Part shown: one piece after another, positions 21,422 through 26,246 of the stretch
Layout: each line of letters begins with the position of its first letter
How positions within the stretch are numbered: the first letter of the stretch is position 1
Assembly (NCBI GenBank): GCA_019649035.1
Contig: BMAT01007661.1
Span: 269,450 to 295,695, forward strand
Source: Elysia marginata
Taxonomy: Eukaryota; Mollusca; Gastropoda; Plakobranchidae
Length of the DNA: 26,246 bases
Direction: 5' to 3'
Made by a program: the position numbers and the translations under genes
Notes under the pieces: model-generated
Told to the model about the DNA's origin: nothing
Databases searched by the model: none
Seen by the model: the letters and a program-made list of their open reading frames with translations, nothing else

Positions 21422-21538
21422 ATGGCTGTGTTGACTAAACCCTCATCACTAGCTCATTTGCTGAGTCACCACACAAAAACAAACGTCGATAGAGCTTGTT
21501 CCGAGCCAACAGATTCCTCATCACGCCCCTCTAGCTAA
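21422..21538 (+). CDS. Candidate short ORF of 38 codons with a consensus start context
   Basis: The ATG at 21422 sits in GCCACCATGG, an exact match to the strong animal start context, in otherwise AT-rich DNA. The frame gives 38 residues rich in Ser, His and Thr and ends in TAA at 21536-21538. There is no signal peptide, membrane segment or known motif. It lies 37 bases downstream of a good splice donor, so it could also belong to an intron. It may be a small peptide, an upstream ORF of an unseen gene, or chance. Confidence 0.2.
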   Translation: MAVLTKPSSLAHLLSHHTKTNVDRACSEPTDSSSRPSS

Positions 21539-22189
21539 CCTCATTAAAAACCCCGATGTGACCAGGGCATTACACGGTTTCTCAAATGGCATCTCATTAA
21601 TCGATCGGCTGTAAAATTGATAAAATACCCAGTCCAAAAACTTCATATAGGTATTAGATCTATGTAGAATAGAGAAAGTTTTCCAGTTTGTCTCGTTTAG
21701 AATCCACGGACTTTCAGCTGAGAGGCTTCCTTTGTCATTACAGAGTAATCCAAGAATTCTGTTCAATATTCCAATAATCATGGGGCTTGCCTAGACATCG
21801 GCGGTTATGTACGTGGCTAGGGCCTACATCCAGATTGAGTCTTCAAACACAAAGCGTTCTTGGGTCCACAATGCATGTTGCTGTTTCATCTGCTTTGACC
21901 AAGTTACAGTCGGTGGAACACGCCTATTTCCCAGGGCTGTAGCAGGCGTTGACGAAAATCTAATAACACGATTTCCCCTGTTGCTGCTCGCTGGGCTTAG
22001 TTTGTTGACAAAGGACGGACTCCTTTTCAGCTTGCTCTTCTCCGTTTTCTGTTTACTTTATGTTTTTTAAACTTGGCTGGAATAATAACAGATGCGGCAT
22101 CCAAACTTAGCTCTATGCCCATGCCCCATCACAGTTTTGTAGATAAAATTCGCAACAGTCTATAGTATAAACAAAATTCTTTTAAATAG
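21539..22189. other. Moderately GC-richer noncoding stretch, no gene recognised
   Basis: The frames at 21521-21781 (minus) and 21807-22070 (plus) are each open for about 86 codons but contain no motif that I recognise. The composition is nearer to coding-like than the AT-rich regions, so an old transposable element or an untranslated exon is possible. Confidence 0.4.
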
Positions 22190-22299
22190 ATGGAGGAGGA
22201 GGAGGAGGAGCAACAGAAGAAGAAGAAGCGAGTGAAGAGAAACAGAGGATGAAAGAAGAGGAAGAGCAGAAGAAGAAGGAGCAAAAAGCTGCTTTGTAG
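22190..22299 (+). repeat. Purine triplet tract (GGA/GAA), alternatively a terminal coding exon with a charged tail
   Basis: A run of GGA and GAA/AAG triplets follows TTCTTTTAAATAG, an acceptable splice acceptor ending at 22189. In the frame starting at 22192 there are 35 codons and then TAG at 22297-22299. The product would start with six Gly and continue as a Glu/Lys/Gln-rich helix-like tail ending in Ala-Ala-Leu. The later triplets are varied (GCG, AGT, CAG, AGG, ATG, GCT, TTG), which is unusual for a pure microsatellite. The simple reading is a decayed GAA/GGA repeat, as at 12.2 kb. Confidence 0.45.
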
Positions 22300-23010
22300 T
22301 TATTATAATTCTAGAGGAAACAATATAATGAAAAATTTAAATAAGATGAGGCATTTTGACATTCGCGAAATAAAAGATCGTTGTCCATTGGATCATTCTT
22401 TCTCCATGTCATGCGAGGCAATCACTCTTAGATTTGAAACCTCTATCAGGCAGAAATCAATTTCAATGCACCAAAGAGCACAAACACACGCGTATACTGA
22501 CAGTCGCACACATAAAACAACCAATTCCAACTTTTTACTACAAAACATCACTGGATTTGGATTAGATTGATATAATTAAAATCTTAAAATAGTACGACAA
22601 ACTACGTCACTGGAAAAGACACGATGCTCTTTCAAAAAATACAACTTGATAATGGAGATTAAACTGACTTCACCTTCACCAGTGTTTATTAATCCGCGAT
22701 CCGAAACCTCTCGAAAAGTTATTTATAGTGCGATAAAAATGTCTGGTCAACGTTTCTTTCGAATATGTTTTTCAGAATTCATACACACATTCTATATTTG
22801 GCACAGGTCTTGACAGAAAGATGCATCTTTTTTCATTTGCCTCCGATCAGTATTTTTTATTTCTTTAACAAATGTTTGTAAATATTTTGATAATTGAGCC
22901 ACAAAAACAAAGCTTTTACCGTGATGGTTAAAATTTCTTTATGGATTTTCGTGTCGTGTCGCATAATGAAATTTTAATCAAACGTAACGTTTACGATATT
23001 GAATATTTTT
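22300..23010. other. AT-rich noncoding stretch, no gene recognised
   Basis: The plus frame at 22328-22570 is 80 codons with no recognisable motif. The rest is AT-rich flank of the retrotransposon region that begins at about 23010. Confidence 0.5.
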
Positions 23011-23438
23011 CTCTGGGTGGGGCGAAAATCCCATACACAGCGGGTCCACGGGTGGCGGATAGGGGAGTGGCCCTCAGATAGCTGCGGAATAAGACAGCTT
23101 AGGCTGGGCAAAGAAGCAGTCCCGGACCAACTATGGGTAGGCAGTACTAGGCAGAGCTCAAAGCCCAAAATTTCAAGGCAGTCTGCAATAGAAAAGGAAA
23201 ATTCCTATAAAAAAATCCTTTAGCCGACCGAAAAACGGAGTGTGCCAGCCTCGACGTTGGTACTGTTGTACTATTAGGGTGCACACGTAATACAGTTAAT
23301 GGTTTTTGTCAGATCACGCTACAGAAATGGTGTCATCCGTATCAGCGAAGACCGCGGAGGGATGATGCCGGGTCCTTGACTTTGTCAAGACCCGCTTAAG
23401 CAACCGGTGCCTCTGCCAGCCTGGAGGTCACGGGAAAG

Positions 23439-23805
23439 CAGAGTCAAGCTGCTGACCAACCTCAAAACCCAACTCATATCAAAACTGCTCAGTGGAATTC
23501 TGAGGGCTTACAAAAGAAGAAGCCAAAAATTCCTCCAAGAAAACAAGATTGATGTTGTCTTCATTCAAGGAACGATGCTGACAGAAAACCAAAGAATTTT
23601 CATACGCGGATTTGAGGCCTTCCAACATGACAGGAAACAACTCCATACAGTCATTGTCACTTTTGTGCGAAACCCCATTCCAGCCGTGGAGGTACAGCAC
23701 TACGACAAAGACGATCTAGAATACCAGACCGTGAAGCTACTTCTACTGGCAGGAGACATGTACATCACAAACACCTACTCTTCACCCTCCACTCCTCTGT
23801 CTCTC
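23439..23805 (+). pseudogene. APE endonuclease domain of a non-LTR retrotransposon, frameshifted and truncated
   Basis: An intact protein of this family nicks target DNA to prime reverse transcription. The N-terminal endonuclease motif AQWNSEGLQKKK is read in the frame of 23439, while the continuation KFLQENKIDVVFIQ and the rest of the domain lie in the frame of 23407. A frameshift therefore falls at about 23515-23535. The frame of 23407 itself has no ATG start. At 23563-23580 the family's IQETH-type metal-binding motif appears as IQGTML, so the catalytic Glu is Gly. A later block, MYITNTYSSPSTPLSL, matches the family's conserved N-x-Y..P region. The second half, with the expected GDFN and SDH motifs, is missing, and the sequence becomes unrelated after about 23805. 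Confidence 0.8.
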
Positions 23806-23843
23806 AAATCCACCAACACTCACAATACCAGAGATGTATCTGA

Positions 23844-24021
23844 TTGTTGGGGAGATGTCTCAGCCAGGTCATAGAACGCATGATTAATTTCAGACTCCTC
23901 AAACACCTGAAAATGAACAACCCCCTGAATAATACACAATCTGCGTATAGGGAAAAACCACATCGCAGAGGATCAGCTGGTCTACCTCGCCCAGGAGCTT
24001 GGAAATGCTTACCAAGAAAAT
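23844..24021 (+). pseudogene. N-terminal reverse transcriptase fragment, frameshifted
   Basis: CLSQVIERMINFRLLKHL followed by NTQSAYRE matches the start of the RT domain in non-LTR elements, which usually reads like CLGKVIERMIN..L.. then QSGFR. After an A5 run at 23953-23957 the match jumps to another frame as HIAEDQLVYLAQELGNAYQ, the expected next block, so a one-base indel lies in or near that run. Similarity ends at about 24021, before the palm motifs; no YADD-type catalytic site is present. The sequence after it is an ACT-rich patch. The fragment joins directly to endonuclease sequence, so an internal deletion removed the linker and half the endonuclease. Confidence 0.8.
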
Positions 24022-24265
24022 CTATCTTTATTACTAATGGTACTACTACAACCACCACTACGACAAATGCCTTTTTACAAGAATTATAAATTTGATTACA
24101 GGGCAAAATGAGACTGATCCATTCAAAATGTGTGCAACATTTTGCTTCTTTTTATCATGTTTGGTCTCCTCGCAATCAAGACTCGTTTGACCCGGAGTTT
24201 AGGCAAATTCTATTATGTAAGGTGAAGCATGACCTACCTTACCCTGACCTATCGCCTTCCGCGTC
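24022..24265. other. Junction region between two opposed retrotransposon fragments
   Basis: It starts with an ACT/ACC triplet patch (about 24035-24065) and then AT-rich sequence of unknown origin. From about 24180 to 24265 it becomes GC-richer and probably holds the 3' untranslated end of the minus-strand element. TAAGGTGAAGCATG occurs here (24218-24231) and again inside the minus-strand fragment (24622-24635). Confidence 0.45.
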
Positions 24266-24667
24266 CTAGTTCTCCGACCTGGACGCCTCTGCTGCTTCTC
24301 GGATTTTCGTGGTGAGCCCTTTCCACTGTTGTCTGTCTTGTGCAATTGATCTCAGGTGGTCGAGATCATCGTTGGTCTTTAGTCTAAGTTCGCCTGTTGG
24401 TAAGCGAGAGAGATCCTTGTTGAGGACGTTCGGTAGTGTTGTAATTGACCTTCCTAGAAACTTCCCGCCTTTGCGAACAAAGTATGCCTCCAAAGATTTA
24501 TTGGCTGGAATTTCTATATCTCTTCTCAAGATGTGTCCGAAAAGGCGCCATCGGCTTTCGAGGATGTACAATGAAAGATGTTCTTCGTTGCATTTTTTGT
24601 GTAGTGATTCGTTTTTTATCTTAAGGTGAAGCATGTTTCGGACTAAATTGTCAGAACTGTAATTCAA
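24266..24667 (-). pseudogene. C-terminal part of a non-LTR reverse transcriptase, 5'-truncated, minus strand
   Basis: The 133-codon frame ends in a natural stop. Its blocks are typical of the C-terminal tail of Jockey/CR1-type ORF2 proteins: LYILESRWRLFGHILRRD (residues 33-50) followed by IPANKSLEAYF, then GRSITTLPNVLNKDL (72-86), DLDHLRSIAQDRQQWKGLT (101-119) and EAAEASRSE at the end. There is no ATG at its start; the first codon is TTG and an in-frame stop lies four codons upstream, so this is the 5'-truncated remnant of a larger ORF. The endonuclease, fingers and catalytic palm are absent. The open tail is unbroken, which suggests it is younger than the plus-strand fossil, or just lucky. 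It may or may not come from the same family as that fossil. Confidence 0.85.
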
Positions 24668-24805
24668 ATAAGTATGCTATCTTCATAGACTACCAACCAC
24701 AACTGGTTTTTTTATTTTTTAAGCAAGTTTAACACGTTTTTGGGGAACCCAAAGCCTGGTGTAAAATTTTTAACCCTAGTTACCGGCTCTGCTGGATCAA
24801 AGCTG
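24668..24805. other. Flank between RT fragment and minisatellite
   Basis: This short AT-rich stretch holds an in-frame stop just upstream of the RT tail, so the element's truncation point lies at about 24670-24680. The last 20 bases may be a diverged partial minisatellite unit. Confidence 0.5.
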
Positions 24806-25270
24806 AATGATAAATTAGGTTATCAATAAAGCAAGTAATGATAAACTCCGATATCAGTAAAGCAAGGAATGATAGACTACGTTAACAATATAGCAGGGAA
24901 TGATAAACTACGTTATTAGTAAAGCAGGGAATGATAAACTACGTTATCAGTAAAGCAGTGAATGATAAACAACGTTATCAGTAAAGTTGTGAATGATAAA
25001 CTACGTTATCAGTAAAGTTGTGAATGATAAACTACGTTACCAGTAAAGCGATGAATGATAAACTACGTTACCAGTAAAGCGGTGAATGATAAACTACGTT
25101 ACCAGTAAAGTTGTGAATGATAAACTACGTTACCAGTAAAGCGGTGAATGATAAACTACGTTATCAGTAAAGCGGTGAATGATAAACTACGTTATCAGTA
25201 AAGCGGTGAATGATAAACTACGTTATCAGTAAATTTGTTAATGATAAACTACGTTACCAGTTAAGCCGGG
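24806..25270. repeat. 31-bp minisatellite, 15 units
   Basis: Units begin with AATGATAAACTACGTTA and end with AGTAAAGCGGTG or close variants. Starts fall every 31 bases exactly (24806, 24837, 24868 and so on to 25240), so fifteen units carry no insertion or deletion. The first four units and the last two are the most diverged, and units 12 and 13 are identical, as expected from unequal exchange acting in the middle of an array. Variation is concentrated at T/C in TTATCA or TTACCA and in the last five bases (CGGTG, TTGTG, CAGTG, CGATG). A partial unit starts at 25271. Every unit has a TGATAA or TGATAG motif, and seven also carry the opposed TTATCA. Confidence 0.97.
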
Positions 25271-25284
25271 AATATCTTTCGATT

Positions 25285-26246
25285 TATTTGATGCCGGCAG
25301 ACTAAAGTGTGATCCATTCACAATGTCTACCCTTGACATAGCTACATATTAAATTTTGCAGAACCCTAGATTGTGGATTAGATCTTAATCTAAATCCAGA
25401 TCAACTGCTTCATTTCTCCCCTGGTTCAAACTCACAACATCATCTACTACCATACTTAGATACTTTATACAACCGACTTGTTTGCTAGTAGTGTTTCAGT
25501 CTATATCTAGAACTAACTGATTTTAAATGCTTTTTTCCGCTGAACGGCAGATAATCTCAAAGATTTATCGATAGATGGTTCAATCACATAGTATCCAGTT
25601 TAGTGAAGTAATTGATGGGATATTATTTTTTTTAATATTTTCATTTTTCGAAATAATGTAAAAGGTTTTTTGTTCAATTTCATCAATGCGCGATATGAAC
25701 ATGTATAATTCCGTTCATTAAGCATGTTTTGGTACAGGCTGCAAAATTAATTTTCTTCCCACGATTGCTATGTGTGTGAATGCCCATTTTTTATAGTTTT
25801 ACTTTCATTTTCTTGAACCAATCTCTTTTTTCTGCGGCTGATGTTTATAAATTTTGTCAAGCAATAAAGATCAACCCTACAACAATACTCAACTTATAAA
25901 CACAAAACTTACAATATTTTAGTGCGTAATTCGTTTGTGTATTATTCTAGCTTTTTAGTGTGATAGTGAAAAACAATCACTGTTCAATTACCTAATCTTT
26001 TAATTGTGTATCCTTTTAGTATAAAACTTTTAAACCTTTACTGGGTTGAAGTGCAACTTTTTAAATACAAATCTCTAACTTTAATTAATATTTAGAAAGT
26101 TTTATCTCTGAGAGCTACAGGTTGCTCTCTTATTACCCACCACCGACCTATTTCAGTTTTGATATATATCGTTACTTTATGCAAGGAAAATACTATTGAA
26201 GAAACAGAAAATCAGACTTCTGCTACATAACACTTCTGATTCTTGT
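25285..26246. other. AT-rich noncoding right flank
   Basis: No gene is recognised. Bases 25364-25402 are rich in TAGAT/AGATC/ATCTAAAT motifs like the cluster at 815-955. The rest is AT-rich with several AATAAA strings that have no gene to serve. Confidence 0.55.

Larger units (their letters stand above)
23010..24021 (+). mobile_element. Decayed non-LTR retrotransposon (Jockey/CR1-like), internally deleted
   Basis: The block from about 23010 is abruptly GC-richer than the left flank. Bases 23010-23430 have no intact frame and are inferred to be the 5' untranslated or ORF1 remnant. Then come an APE-type endonuclease remnant (23439-23805) and, with the middle of the polyprotein missing, the first part of a reverse transcriptase (23844-24021). 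A complete element would be several kilobases, so most of it is absent, including the rest of the endonuclease and the RT catalytic core. The left boundary is judged only by composition. Frame breaks and a lost catalytic residue show it is dead. Confidence 0.7.

Noticed and set aside
23010..24667. Twin-priming inversion of a single LINE insertion
   Set aside because: The inverted piece is next to the 3' end of the other fragment rather than at its internal break, which is the wrong geometry.
1..26246. Hammerhead ribozyme cores, telomeric repeats, rRNA, CRISPR-type arrays
   Set aside because: I found no CTGATGA core with matching stems, no TTAGGG runs and no rRNA-like sequence. The only regularly spaced repeat is the minisatellite at 24806-25270, which has no unique spacers.

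Overview
The window looks like intergenic or deep-intronic DNA from a eukaryote, most likely an animal and plausibly a gastropod mollusc. It is strongly AT-rich and full of A/T runs, (TA)n, (TAA)n, (GAA)n and (GACA)n microsatellites. It carries a 71-base run of N and has no dense, co-directional open frames, so nothing suggests a prokaryotic genome. The only proteins I can place in a family are broken pieces of non-LTR retrotransposons of the Jockey/CR1 type that carry an APE endonuclease. The gastropod suggestion rests on scattered TCTAGAT-type palindromic motifs and the overall repeat style; it is an impression, not a proof.

Layout. Bases 1-3650 are AT-rich with a cluster of TCTAGAT palindromes (about 815-955) and an 18-bp direct repeat. 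A GC-richer patch (3655-3960) runs into a trinucleotide tail, and part of that tail is repeated in inverted orientation at 5014-5124, giving a long inverted repeat with a spacer of about 0.8 kb. Bases 7473-8230 hold two diverged tandem copies of a repeat of roughly 370 bp with weak tRNA-promoter-like boxes. A candidate small coding exon (8535-8713) with a signal-peptide-like start is followed by a splice donor and, in the putative intron, a full YY1-type motif. Bases 9-15 kb are mostly featureless AT-rich DNA with an assembly gap inside a GAA tract at 12.2 kb. From 15 to 22.3 kb there are several GC-richer islands, two of them running into TA microsatellites, plus two short, unproven coding candidates (21422-21538 and 22190-22299).

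The right end (23-25.3 kb) is the most informative part. A plus-strand retrotransposon fossil carries half an endonuclease domain joined to the start of a reverse transcriptase, with at least two frame breaks and a lost catalytic residue. Facing it on the minus strand is the C-terminal end of another reverse transcriptase. Next to that is a regular 31-bp minisatellite with fifteen units and no length changes, each carrying a GATA-type motif.

The elements do not form a working pathway. They read as a nest of decayed transposable elements and simple repeats. No complete host gene, tRNA, rRNA, CRISPR array or operon is visible. The small exon candidates are the only possible traces of a host gene and are unproven.
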